Assembly: GCA_946187555.1 (NCBI GenBank)
Contig: CAMHQP010000004.1
Span: 1 to 59,350, forward strand
Length of the DNA stretch: 59,350 nucleotides
Source of the DNA: an uncultured Bacteroidales bacterium
Lineage (GTDB): Bacteria > Bacteroidota > Bacteroidia > Bacteroidales > Paludibacteraceae
Direction: 5' to 3'
The position numbers and the translations under genes are program-made. Each line of letters begins with the position of its first letter. Positions within the stretch are counted from its first letter, which is position 1. The notes beneath the pieces are model-generated. The model was given only the letters and a program-made list of their open reading frames with translations. It searched no databases and had not been told where the DNA came from. Positions 8,368 through 16,879 of the stretch are shown here, piece by piece.

Positions 8368-11300
8368 GGTTCTTAATCGAATTAACTACTATTTCTTCTA
8401 ATCCTTCGTCGATCACGCCGTCGCAGTTAGAATCCACCACTGCCTTACCGCAGTTCGGATTCCACAGATAACAGGTATTCTCCGTTAGATAGATATCCTG
8501 CGTCTGCGGTTTCTTATTGCCTTCCGTGAAGATGACGTAGATCTCTTTCAGGTCTGCACTCATGGTATGCACATACCACTGTCCTTCCGTCCGAGTCCAT
8601 TTCATACCCGGCCATTTAGGACTCTTACCATCCAGTGAGTACGGTGTATCTTTGTACTTACCGTCCACTTTCACACGCGTGAACGCATATAAATAGAGGT
8701 CTTCCCATGCTTCCGGTTTGATGAACTTAACCGTCAACGGCCCCGATTGCGGTGCCTTATAGGTGTAAGTAGCCGTGCGTGTGGCTGTCCTTGTTTCCGT
8801 TATTGCGTCGTACGCAAACGCTTTCACCGTCGTGGTCTGGGTCACCTTGAAACTCGTCTGACCTACTGCCTGCTGCGATGCTGTCGTCGGTTCACTGCCA
8901 TCCGTGGTATAGTAAATCATTGCATTCTCTTTGCCGATGGCGTTGATGGAGACATTGACACCCTCTGCCTGGTCGCTGAAATAACCGCTCTCGGGACCCA
9001 CTGCGATATCAAACGCAGGATGCAAAATCGTCTCACAATCCATCAGCACTTCTTGGTTGGACGCGGTATCCTTACCTGCCATCCAGCCGTAGCATACGTC
9101 ATAATCGGTTACCAGATCATTCGAACGTACGTTGATACCACCACAGTCATCGCCCGAGTTGATACAGAAGTTCACCGAATCCATCGAAACATCGAACTCA
9201 TATGCGTACCAACCTTCTACATCTTGATAAATGCGTTGCCCCGGGTATGCACCCATGATGTTCTCCGATGCGTCTTCGCCCTGCTCATCTTTGTACGGTT
9301 TCCATGCATAGATATACACTTTTTCCCAGCTCTCCGGTTTGTCGAAGCGAACGATGATACCGCGTTGCAGCGGCTCACGATAGGTATAGGTGTACGTCTG
9401 CACTTTCGATTGCGCGCTACCACAAGCAGCCATGATCTTCAGTGTTGTCGTCTGCTTGAAGTTCAGCGGTCCCGTATAAACAGGCGAACTCGTCGTCGGA
9501 ACAGATCCATCCGTTGTATAATGGATGGTCGGCGTTGCGCAACTACCGCCAACGGCTTGAGCCGTTACGTTGATACCGGCAACCGCATCCTCAAAGAATG
9601 TGCTCGGTGTAACTATCAGACCCGGAGCGGCATCGCCTGTTGCGTTCACCCACATCTCATAACTCTCGTTAATCAAGTTGCCGTTATCATTAAACGTGCT
9701 GTACAGGCTGGCTACTTTAGTGTAACCATCAAAGTTACCTCCGGTCTTGGTACCCAAACATAAGATCAGATAACCGTTTTTACCTACAATAGTAGCTTGG
9801 TAACCCGTAGCACGCGAGCCGTCGCTATCCCAGTACTCGTCCTTCACTTCGCTCTCGCTATGTACGCCGGCCAAGTGACGCGCGTTGATCATGTCCTTGA
9901 TCTCGGCTTTGTACTTATACCAATGCGGGTAGAAGATACACGGTACACCCGGCATAGCGAGGATGAACGCATTAGCGCCCAACAGACGTGCCTTGATCTC
10001 CGGCTTCATCGAGTTACCACGGCCGCAGAACTCCAACTCATTATCTCCACGCATGAACATATCGTGGTTATCTACCCATGTCACAGCGTGTTTCTTCCAG
10101 TAGTCACTACCCGTGCCGTCATTAGCAATCAGACCGCGGCGACCTACATAGTTCCATCCCTGCATCGCATTGATACCATCGAACTTCAACGCGAAATCCA
10201 GCGCCATCAGATTCATCTCCGCGCTACGGATAGAGTTTCTCAGCGTCTCCACATTACCGTCATAATACTCCTCAAAAGCGATATACGGCTCCGATGCCTG
10301 GTTGTAGTTACTCATATGCCAGTTGTTATAACCGTCACCCTTATCGTAACGCCAACCATCATAATGCATCACGTTTTTCATCCATTTCAGATAAGCCTTG
10401 AACATCGCCTGCACCTCCTGGTTATCATGCGCCCAGTCGCGCGCTGCCTCCCAGTTGGCTCCATCGTCTGCACGCGAGTTCTTTGAATACCCCCAACAGT
10501 CGCCTGCCAACGTATCGACATTCGTAGAAGGATCATTCACCTCATCGTTGCTGGTGATAAAACTCGGCCCCGGTTCAAACAAACCGTACTCATCAAAGTC
10601 CTCAACCGCCATGTCGCACCAACCTGCCATCGCCTCGGCGTGGTTGATCACGATGTCGGCAACGACCTTCGTACCACTGTTATGGAACGTCGAGATCAGT
10701 TTTTCCAATTCCGCGCGGGTACCCCATGCCGAGTTCTGGTTACAGTATTGCTTCGGGTGATAACCCACTCCGCTTGCCAAGCCACTGGGCGGCAACCATA
10801 CGAGGTCAAAATACGCACCTATCTCACCAGCCTGTTTCTGCAGCGTTTTCCATTTGGTATCGCCGAAAGTCTGCGTACCGGCATGGGTCGAATCCACTTC
10901 GTACGAGTCATAGAAGAAAGCCTGCAGCAACACGTCCGGACACTCGCTCGGCACGCCTGTACCGCTCACAATCTCCTCCGTCTCACCTACGATAGTAACG
11001 CACAGATGACCGTCCACGACGCTCACCGTTATACTTCCCGTGCTTACCAATTTAATCGACACATTACCGTCATTATCCGCGCTATACCCCTGCGTACTAC
11101 AAGAGGCATCAACAGCATCAGCTCCCAGGATTATACCTTCCCAGTTACCTGTCGTCACCTTGAACTTATACGTTCCGGCTGCCAAGTCCGCAAAACTGAT
11201 CGTATTGTCGGGCATCTGCAAGTGATTGTCCCAATTGACACCGGGAAGTCCCTCGCCGGCAATGTAGTACGAAAGCGGCGCGGGTTCATACGCGTTCCAT

Positions 11301-11668
11301 TCTCCGGTACTGTACTTCGTGTCTTTCACCCAACCGGTAATCGTATAGCAGTTCTTGTCAGAAGGAATCTCCAGATCATACGTCTGATTCCAATACGTGC
11401 TCCAATCAAGACTAGCGCTGCCACCCGGCATACGAACAAAAATCACCTTGTCATTCCCGTCCGGAACCTCTACTCCGTACACGCCGACTCCGGCAAGATT
11501 CATCTTCAAGTCCTGCTCATTCGTACTTGTACCAGTCCAAGAGTGAGCAAAGAACACTGCTCCACCTTGATCCCAAAAAGTACTTCCGCCTGCATTAAGG
11601 TAAATCGTTTTGGCCTGCAAACTCATTGCACATACAAAGGTCGCAAAAATCAAAAAGAATCTCTTCAT
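8282..11668 (-). CDS. Secreted multidomain GH13 alpha-amylase with two chitobiase-C-like/CBM26-like module pairs
   Basis: VADIVINHAEA, GWRYDKGDGYN, FEEYYDG, WVDNHDMF; IHYTTDGSVPTTSSPVYTGPL and IYYTTDGSEPTTASQQA repeats each followed by a VRFDKPESWEKVYIYAW / VKFIKPEAWEDLYLYAF module. Confidence 0.88.
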   Translation of the reverse strand: MKRFFLIFATFVCAMSLQAKTIYLNAGGSTFWDQGGAVFFAHSWTGTSTNEQDLKMNLAGVGVYGVEVPDGNDKVIFVRMPGGSASLDWSTYWNQTYDLEIPSDKNCYTITGWVKDTKYSTGEWNAYEPAPLSYYIAGEGLPGVNWDNHLQMPDNTISFADLAAGTYKFKVTTGNWEGIILGADAVDASCSTQGYSADNDGNVSIKLVSTGSITVSVVDGHLCVTIVGETEEIVSGTGVPSECPDVLLQAFFYDSYEVDSTHAGTQTFGDTKWKTLQKQAGEIGAYFDLVWLPPSGLASGVGYHPKQYCNQNSAWGTRAELEKLISTFHNSGTKVVADIVINHAEAMAGWCDMAVEDFDEYGLFEPGPSFITSNDEVNDPSTNVDTLAGDCWGYSKNSRADDGANWEAARDWAHDNQEVQAMFKAYLKWMKNVMHYDGWRYDKGDGYNNWHMSNYNQASEPYIAFEEYYDGNVETLRNSIRSAEMNLMALDFALKFDGINAMQGWNYVGRRGLIANDGTGSDYWKKHAVTWVDNHDMFMRGDNELEFCGRGNSMKPEIKARLLGANAFILAMPGVPCIFYPHWYKYKAEIKDMINARHLAGVHSESEVKDEYWDSDGSRATGYQATIVGKNGYLILCLGTKTGGNFDGYTKVASLYSTFNDNGNLINESYEMWVNATGDAAPGLIVTPSTFFEDAVAGINVTAQAVGGSCATPTIHYTTDGSVPTTSSPVYTGPLNFKQTTTLKIMAACGSAQSKVQTYTYTYREPLQRGIIVRFDKPESWEKVYIYAWKPYKDEQGEDASENIMGAYPGQRIYQDVEGWYAYEFDVSMDSVNFCINSGDDCGGINVRSNDLVTDYDVCYGWMAGKDTASNQEVLMDCETILHPAFDIAVGPESGYFSDQAEGVNVSINAIGKENAMIYYTTDGSEPTTASQQAVGQTSFKVTQTTTVKAFAYDAITETRTATRTATYTYKAPQSGPLTVKFIKPEAWEDLYLYAFTRVKVDGKYKDTPYSLDGKSPKWPGMKWTRTEGQWYVHTMSADLKEIYVIFTEGNKKPQTQDIYLTENTCYLWNPNCGKAVVDSNCDGVIDEGLEEIVVNSIKNHEVYKVIINGRLVIVHNGVMYDVLGRRL

Positions 11669-11738
11669 TGTATTAGTTATTTTTATTTATTTTTAGCATG
11701 TTAAGTCTCGCGCAACAGACATACGCCCATTTTGCTCT

Positions 11739-11771
11739 GCAAAATTACAAAAAAAATCCGATATACGCAAG
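11739..11771 (-). promoter_or_regulatory. Bacteroidetes-type promoter for amylase operon
   Basis: Minus strand CTTG - 20 nt - TAATTTTGC. Confidence 0.65.
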
Positions 11772-11806
11772 TATTTCGGACAAAAAATGTTATTTTTGTG
11801 CAAATT

Positions 11807-12463
11807 TTATGAATTTTTCTCTATTTTGCGCACAATCACTTGGGTGCCTTCCACCACAAAAGTGACCGTCCATCCCGCGTAATCCATCTTATATTCGCGC
11901 GCAGGGTCATCCTGATATCCGGGACGGGGATCTTGTGATAAGATATAACGGAGATCCCGAAGGACATCTTCAGGAACAGTATCCAACATACAATGTCCCA
12001 TATCCAATTTCAGTTTATAGTCTTTGGAGTCCCCCGCAAAGCCGTTTTGGGCATTTTCGTGGCTGTCCGAAAAACTCAAGTACGGCTTGATATCGTATAT
12101 CGGCGTTCCGTCCAATACATCTGCACCGCTCACGAGCAGATCGCCGTTCTCAATGCCGATTAATTTTACACTGCTTAATCCAACAGGATTAGGTCGGAAC
12201 GGACTCCTCGTAGCAAACACGCCCATGCGCTTGTTGCCACCCAACCGAGGCGGACGTACCGTCGGCGACCAATCGGTCGTATTGAAGCCCCAGATGAGCC
12301 ATAAATAGCTATAGCCCTCAATGCCGCGCAGCGCTTCTGCGACCTTATATTCGGGTTCAAAAACGATACGCGTCAAGATCGGACTTTCCTCCCTGCTCTG
12401 CCGCGGGATGCCGAACTTGTCCGTATGCCCATTTCGGGCGTATGCAATCACTTTGAGTTCCAT
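11807..12463 (-). CDS. trmO: TsaA/TrmO-like tRNA (N6-threonylcarbamoyladenosine) methyltransferase; start trimmed to MELKVIAYARN
   Basis: RSPFRPNPVGLSSVKL, GADVLDGTPIYDIKPYL; upstream part of the ORF reads antisense through tRNA-Phe. Confidence 0.8.
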   Translation of the reverse strand: MELKVIAYARNGHTDKFGIPRQSREESPILTRIVFEPEYKVAEALRGIEGYSYLWLIWGFNTTDWSPTVRPPRLGGNKRMGVFATRSPFRPNPVGLSSVKLIGIENGDLLVSGADVLDGTPIYDIKPYLSFSDSHENAQNGFAGDSKDYKLKLDMGHCMLDTVPEDVLRDLRYILSQDPRPGYQDDPAREYKMDYAGWTVTFVVEGTQVIVRKIEKNS

Positions 12464-12529
12464 TTTCTGCACAAATTCGGCACAAAAGTACTGCTTTTTT
12501 AGCAAAAATGCAAAAAAAATGCAAAAAAA

Positions 12530-12562
12530 TTTGGTCAATTCAAAAAAAAGCAGTACTTTTGC
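12530..12562 (+). promoter_or_regulatory. Promoter of tRNA-Phe
   Basis: TTTG - 20 nt - TACTTTTGC. Confidence 0.65.
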
Positions 12563-12598
12563 ACCCGCTTTCGACAAGAGCGACATATTTTGCCCTCT

Positions 12599-12640
12599 TA
12601 GGCGGAAGCCGCTTCTCCCGATTAACGGGAGAATGCTCCG
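12599..12640 (+). repeat. Two-hairpin structured repeat, copy 1 (tRNA-Phe leader)
   Basis: TAGGCGGAAGCCGCTTCTCCCGATTAACGGGAGAATGCTCCG; GGC-GGAA-GCC plus TTCTCCCG/CGGGAGAA. Confidence 0.65.
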
Positions 12641-12713
12641 GGTGCCATAGCTCAGTTGGTAGAGCAAAGGACTGAAAATCCTTGTGTCCCTAGTTCGATT
12701 CTCGGTGGCACCA
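12641..12713 (+). tRNA. tRNA-Phe(GAA)
   Basis: GGTGCCA/TGGCACC acceptor, ACTGAAAATC anticodon arm. Confidence 0.92.
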
Positions 12714-12715
12714 CG

Positions 12716-12743
12716 AAAAACGACCTGATGAGGGTCGTTTTTT
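12716..12743 (+). terminator. Intrinsic terminator after tRNA-Phe
   Basis: AACGACC-TGATGA-GGTCGTTTTTT. Confidence 0.75.
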
Positions 12744-12828
12744 GATGCCAAGGAACGAGAATCTCACTAGAGTTCTTATCTCGCTTCGCTCGAACGATTA
12801 TTGCGAGCTATATACTCTGCCCGCATTT

Positions 12829-12879
12829 TTCGATTCTCGGTGGCACCACGAAAAACGACCTGATGAGGGTCGTTTTTTG
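12829..12879 (+). repeat. 51-nt direct duplication of tRNA-Phe 3' end plus terminator (first copy 12694-12744)
   Basis: TTCGATTCTCGGTGGCACCACGAAAAACGACCTGATGAGGGTCGTTTTTTG identical in both places; third partial TTCGATTCTCGGTG at 12882-12895. Confidence 0.9.
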
Positions 12880-12939
12880 TTTTCGATTCTCGGTGATGAT
12901 TGTAAGAGAATCAGATTTTTTTGCACTCATGGTATTATT

Positions 12940-12967
12940 CAGCTATCAGTTATCAGTTTTCAGCGTT
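12940..12967. repeat. 7-nt tandem array over DUF4861 gene stop
   Basis: CAGCTAT CAGTTAT CAGTTTT CAGCGTT. Confidence 0.75.
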
Positions 12968-13834
12968 GTCAGACCACTCGCTCCATGTAGCACTGAAGAA
13001 ATAGGTCAGGGTGTCGCCGAGGGCATAGGGTTTGACGGCAATAAGGTTGCCATCCTGGATATCGGTGATCTCGGCTTCGGGCGTCTGAACGGTGATGTAA
13101 ATCCGTCCTTGGGACGTGGAACCGTTATAGTCGTAGTTCATCTGCGCCGCCTGTTTGTCACTCAGCGCGTCCTCCTCGTAGAAGACCATGCCTATCTGGT
13201 CATACACCTCGAAATGATCAATGGTATCGTGCATATAGATGCCGCCACCGGCGTACAGGATTGGTAATTGGTGATGGGTGACGGGTGATGGGTCGGTCAG
13301 TACCACCTCGGCTTTGTTCATCGCCGTACCAGCTTCGGCAGTGATGGTAAGGGATTCATGGAGGATATGTCCGGCGACGAGAAGCGAGTCATACTCGAGG
13401 CGGAAGACGAAGCGGTCAGGCGTCTGCTCGAGGATCTCCCAGCGGTCATAGGGACCACCGATCCAGGTTTTGTACACACCCTCCTCTTCGGTCAGCACCA
13501 CCAATCCGCCGCAACCGCAGGTATGTCCTACCTTGTAGCAATCGAGCCCCTTGCCATAGTTGATATGGTATGGCAGACCGAGTTGGTGCTCGCGGTAGTA
13601 GAAACTATCCACCACGAGTTCCGGCGAGGCTTTAAGCCATAGATCGACACCGTTGGAGGGGTTCTCGGGCTTGAGCGCTGCGCCGTACAAACGGAAGGCG
13701 GCGTACTCATTCTCCCATGCGAAATCTTCCTTGCGTTCGGGCACATAGCGGCCATACACTTTAGGTTGCACGGCTTCTTTATGACACGCTGTCAAACTCA
13801 ACAGCACCAGTGCGAAAAATAAGATCTTTTTCAT
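12953..13834 (-). CDS. DUF4861-like lipoprotein
   Basis: Lipobox LSLTAC; recognised family sequence GVDLWLKASPELVVDSF, YHINYGKGLDCYKVG. Confidence 0.7.
   Translation of the reverse strand: MKKILFFALVLLSLTACHKEAVQPKVYGRYVPERKEDFAWENEYAAFRLYGAALKPENPSNGVDLWLKASPELVVDSFYYREHQLGLPYHINYGKGLDCYKVGHTCGCGGLVVLTEEEGVYKTWIGGPYDRWEILEQTPDRFVFRLEYDSLLVAGHILHESLTITAEAGTAMNKAEVVLTDPSPVTHHQLPILYAGGGIYMHDTIDHFEVYDQIGMVFYEEDALSDKQAAQMNYDYNGSTSQGRIYITVQTPEAEITDIQDGNLIAVKPYALGDTLTYFFSATWSEWSDNAEN
13263..13290. repeat. 7-nt tandem array in DUF4861 gene
   Basis: GGTAATT GGTGATG GGTGACG GGTGATG. Confidence 0.8.
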
Positions 13835-14634
13835 TTGGGTTGACGTCCGATATAAGCCAAAATACCACCATCTACATACAAAATCTGTCCGTTGACGGCA
13901 TCGCTCGCATGACTAGCAAGAAAGACCGCCGGGGCACCTAACTCATCCGGTTCTAACCAACGGCCGGCAGGGGTCTTGGCGCATATGAAGGAGTCAAACG
14001 GATGACGGGAGCCGTCGGGTTGACGCTCACGTAGCGGAGCCGTTTGGGGGGTAGCGATATAACCCGGTCCCAGACCGTTGCATTGGATATTATACTCTCC
14101 GTACTCGGAGCAGATATTACGGGTAAGCATCTTCAGGCCACCCTTGGCGGCAGCGTAAGCGCTTACGGTTTCGCGGCCAAGTTCAGACATCATCGAGCAG
14201 ATGTTGATGATCTTTCCTTCGCGACGCTCCATCATCTCCGGCAGAACGGCGGCAGAAACGATATAGGGCGCTACAAGGTCGATGTCGATCACCTGTTGGA
14301 ACTCTTCGCGCTTCATCTCGTGCATCGGGATACGCTTGATGATACCGGCGTTGTTAACGAGGATATGAATCGGTCCCACCTCTTCGTGAATACGCTCTAC
14401 AAGGGCTTTGATCGCCACCTCATCGGTCACGTCGCAGACGTAGCCGTGTACGTTCTCTATGCCTTCAGCATGATAGAGCTCATACGCTTTGTCTATCGCC
14501 TCCTGACTGCGGGCATTAAAAATAATATGGTTCGCGCCCGCCTGCGCATACGCCTTGGCGATAGCGAAACCGATTCCGTAACAAGCGCCTGTAACCCAAG
14601 CGTTCTTGCCTTCAAGGCTAAAAGGATTTGCCAT
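13831..14634 (-). CDS. SDR oxidoreductase, gluconate 5-dehydrogenase-like; start trimmed
   Basis: TGACYGIGFAIA, NNAGIIKR, YAAAKGG; 4-nt overlap with DUF4861 gene. Confidence 0.8.
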   Translation of the reverse strand: MANPFSLEGKNAWVTGACYGIGFAIAKAYAQAGANHIIFNARSQEAIDKAYELYHAEGIENVHGYVCDVTDEVAIKALVERIHEEVGPIHILVNNAGIIKRIPMHEMKREEFQQVIDIDLVAPYIVSAAVLPEMMERREGKIINICSMMSELGRETVSAYAAAKGGLKMLTRNICSEYGEYNIQCNGLGPGYIATPQTAPLRERQPDGSRHPFDSFICAKTPAGRWLEPDELGAPAVFLASHASDAVNGQILYVDGGILAYIGRQPK

Positions 14635-14699
14635 ACTGATCGAAAATTTATGATTTACGCTGCAAAGGTACAATAAAAAAATGACATATGCAAGAAAAA

Positions 14700-14732
14700 T
14701 TTGCATAATTCAAAAAAAAGCAGTACCTTTGC
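14700..14732 (+). promoter_or_regulatory. Promoter of ychF
   Basis: TTTG - 20 nt - TACCTTTGC. Confidence 0.65.
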
Positions 14733-14760
14733 GCTCGCAAAGGTTTTTTGAGACAAAGAT

Positions 14761-15867
14761 ATGAGTTTACAATGTGGAATAGTAGGATTGCCGAATGTGG
14801 GCAAGAGTACGCTGTTTAACTGTTTGAGTAATGCGAAGGCGCAGAGCGCCAATTTCCCTTTCTGTACGATCGAGCCGAACGTAGGTGTGATCACCGTTCC
14901 GGACGAGCGGTTGATCAAACTCGGTGAGTTGTGCAAGCCCGAGCGCGGTGTGATTCCGACGACGGTGGAGATAGTCGATATAGCAGGCTTGGTGAAGGGT
15001 GCGAGCAAAGGTGAGGGCTTAGGAAACAAGTTCCTCGCGAACATCCGTGAGACGGATGCAATCATTCATGTGCTCCGTTGCTTTGACGATGAGAACGTGG
15101 TGCATGTCGATGGTTCGGTGAATCCGGTTCGCGATAAAGAGATCATCGATGCGGAGTTACAGTTGAAAGATCTGGAGACAGTGGAGAGCCGTATTGCCAA
15201 GTGCGAGAAAGCGGCTAAAGCCGGTGGGGATAAGAACGCGAAGTTGCAGTTAGAGGTGCTGGTTAAGTACCGCGAGGCGCTGTCGCAAGGCAAGAATGCC
15301 CGTACGGTGGAGTTGGAGAACAAAGACCAAGAAGCGGCCGCACGCGATTTGTTTTTGTTGACCAACAAACCGGTGATGTATGTATGCAACGTCGATGAGT
15401 CTGCCGCCGTGACGGGCAATGCCTATGTGGAGCAGGTTCGCGAAGCGGTGAAAGACGAAGACGCACAAGTGCTTGTGCTCGCTGCAAAGATAGAGAGCGA
15501 GATAGCCGAGTTGGAGACCTACGAGGAGCGTCAGATGTTCCTTGAGGAGATCGGGTTGAAAGAGTCCGGCGTGAACCGGTTGATCAAAGCCGCATACGCC
15601 CTGCTTAACTTGCGGACGTTCTTGACGGCGGGTAGCGATGAGGTACGCGCCTGGACGTTCAAAGCGGGATCGAAAGCACCGCAATGCGCAGGCGTTATCC
15701 ACACGGATTTCGAGCGCGGTTTCATACGCGCGGAGGTCATCAAATACGATGATTATATTGCACTCGGCGGTGAGGCAGCTTGCCGTGCTGCGGGTAAACT
15801 GGGTATCGAGGGCAAGGACTACATCGTTCAAGATGGCGATATAATGCACTTTTTGTTTAACGTATGA
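14761..15867 (+). CDS. ychF: Redox-regulated ATPase YchF
   Basis: GIVGLPNVGKSTLFNCLSNAKAQSANFPFCTIEPNVG. Confidence 0.95.
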   Translation: MSLQCGIVGLPNVGKSTLFNCLSNAKAQSANFPFCTIEPNVGVITVPDERLIKLGELCKPERGVIPTTVEIVDIAGLVKGASKGEGLGNKFLANIRETDAIIHVLRCFDDENVVHVDGSVNPVRDKEIIDAELQLKDLETVESRIAKCEKAAKAGGDKNAKLQLEVLVKYREALSQGKNARTVELENKDQEAAARDLFLLTNKPVMYVCNVDESAAVTGNAYVEQVREAVKDEDAQVLVLAAKIESEIAELETYEERQMFLEEIGLKESGVNRLIKAAYALLNLRTFLTAGSDEVRAWTFKAGSKAPQCAGVIHTDFERGFIRAEVIKYDDYIALGGEAACRAAGKLGIEGKDYIVQDGDIMHFLFNV

Positions 15868-16868
15868 TAGAGCAGTTATTAGCATATGGATGGTGGGTCG
15901 GTGCGATAGTCATCGTGCTGGGCTTTGTGGCGCTGGTGAAGGGTGCGGACTGTCTGGTGGACGGCGCATCGGCGATTGCCAAGCGCTTCGGCATCAGCGA
16001 TCTGGTGATCGGTCTGACGGTAGTGGCGTTCGGAACCTCGATGCCGGAGTTTGTGGTGAATATGGTCTCCGTAGCGGAAGGTTCGACCGATCTGGCCATC
16101 ACCAATATCTTAGGTTCGAACATCATCAACACCTTCGTTATCCTCGGTCTGACCGCCTTGGTCTATCCTATCGTTTCGCAGAAACGCAGTCGTGATTTCG
16201 ATATCCCGCTTTCTATCATCGCGGGATTCTTGGTGTTGATCTTCGTGAGCATCGAGTTACCCTTCGGCGAGTGCGGCAAGGGTATCGGTCGTATGGGTGG
16301 TATTACGCTGTTAGTGCTCTTCTGCTATTTCCTGTATAACACCTTCCGTCATGCCAAGGATCATCCGGAGGAAGGATTAGGGATTAGTGATGAGGGATTA
16401 GGGATTAGCGAGATCCCTGTACGCCGAGCCATCGGATTAGTCATTGGCGGACTGGTAGGGTTGGTAGTAGGCGGCGAACTGATTGTGAAGAGTGCCGTCG
16501 ATATTGCGACCCGTATGGGGGTGAGCGAAGCGATCATCGGTCTGACGATTGTGGCATTGGGGACATCGTTGCCGGAGCTCGCGACCTCGGTGATAGCGGC
16601 TGCGAAACATAACAGCGATATTGCGTTGGGTAATGTGTTCGGCAGCAATATCTTCAATGTATTCTTTGTGTTAGCGACGAGTGCAACCGTTCGTCCGTTG
16701 CCTGCGTACGACGGCATCGAATTAGACGCGGTGATGGCTGCCTTAGGCAGTATCATTGTATGGCTGGCGGTGAAGACGAACCACGAACGGAAGATTCAAC
16801 GATGGGCAGGTGCACTGCTGCTGTTAATCTATGCCGGTTATTTGACATACAGATTGATTCACATTTAA
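15864..16868 (+). CDS. CaCA-family calcium/sodium antiporter (YrbG-like)
   Basis: Two alpha repeats: VVAFGTSMPEFVVN and IVALGTSLPELATSV. Confidence 0.88.
   Translation: MIEQLLAYGWWVGAIVIVLGFVALVKGADCLVDGASAIAKRFGISDLVIGLTVVAFGTSMPEFVVNMVSVAEGSTDLAITNILGSNIINTFVILGLTALVYPIVSQKRSRDFDIPLSIIAGFLVLIFVSIELPFGECGKGIGRMGGITLLVLFCYFLYNTFRHAKDHPEEGLGISDEGLGISEIPVRRAIGLVIGGLVGLVVGGELIVKSAVDIATRMGVSEAIIGLTIVALGTSLPELATSVIAAAKHNSDIALGNVFGSNIFNVFFVLATSATVRPLPAYDGIELDAVMAALGSIIVWLAVKTNHERKIQRWAGALLLLIYAGYLTYRLIHI
16374..16408. repeat. 7-nt tandem array in CaCA antiporter
   Basis: GGATTAG GGATTAG TGATGAG GGATTAG GGATTAG. Confidence 0.85.
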
Positions 16869-16879
16869 TATTTAATAGT

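Noticed and set aside
12464-12751. N-terminal extension of the trmO ORF
   Set aside because: Antisense translation of tRNA-Phe and promoter DNA; family similarity begins at MELKVIAYARN.
12745-12828. Possible small integrated element between tRNA-Phe 3' copies
   Set aside because: Only 84 nt with no ORF or RNA structure I can support; reported only as a possible scar.
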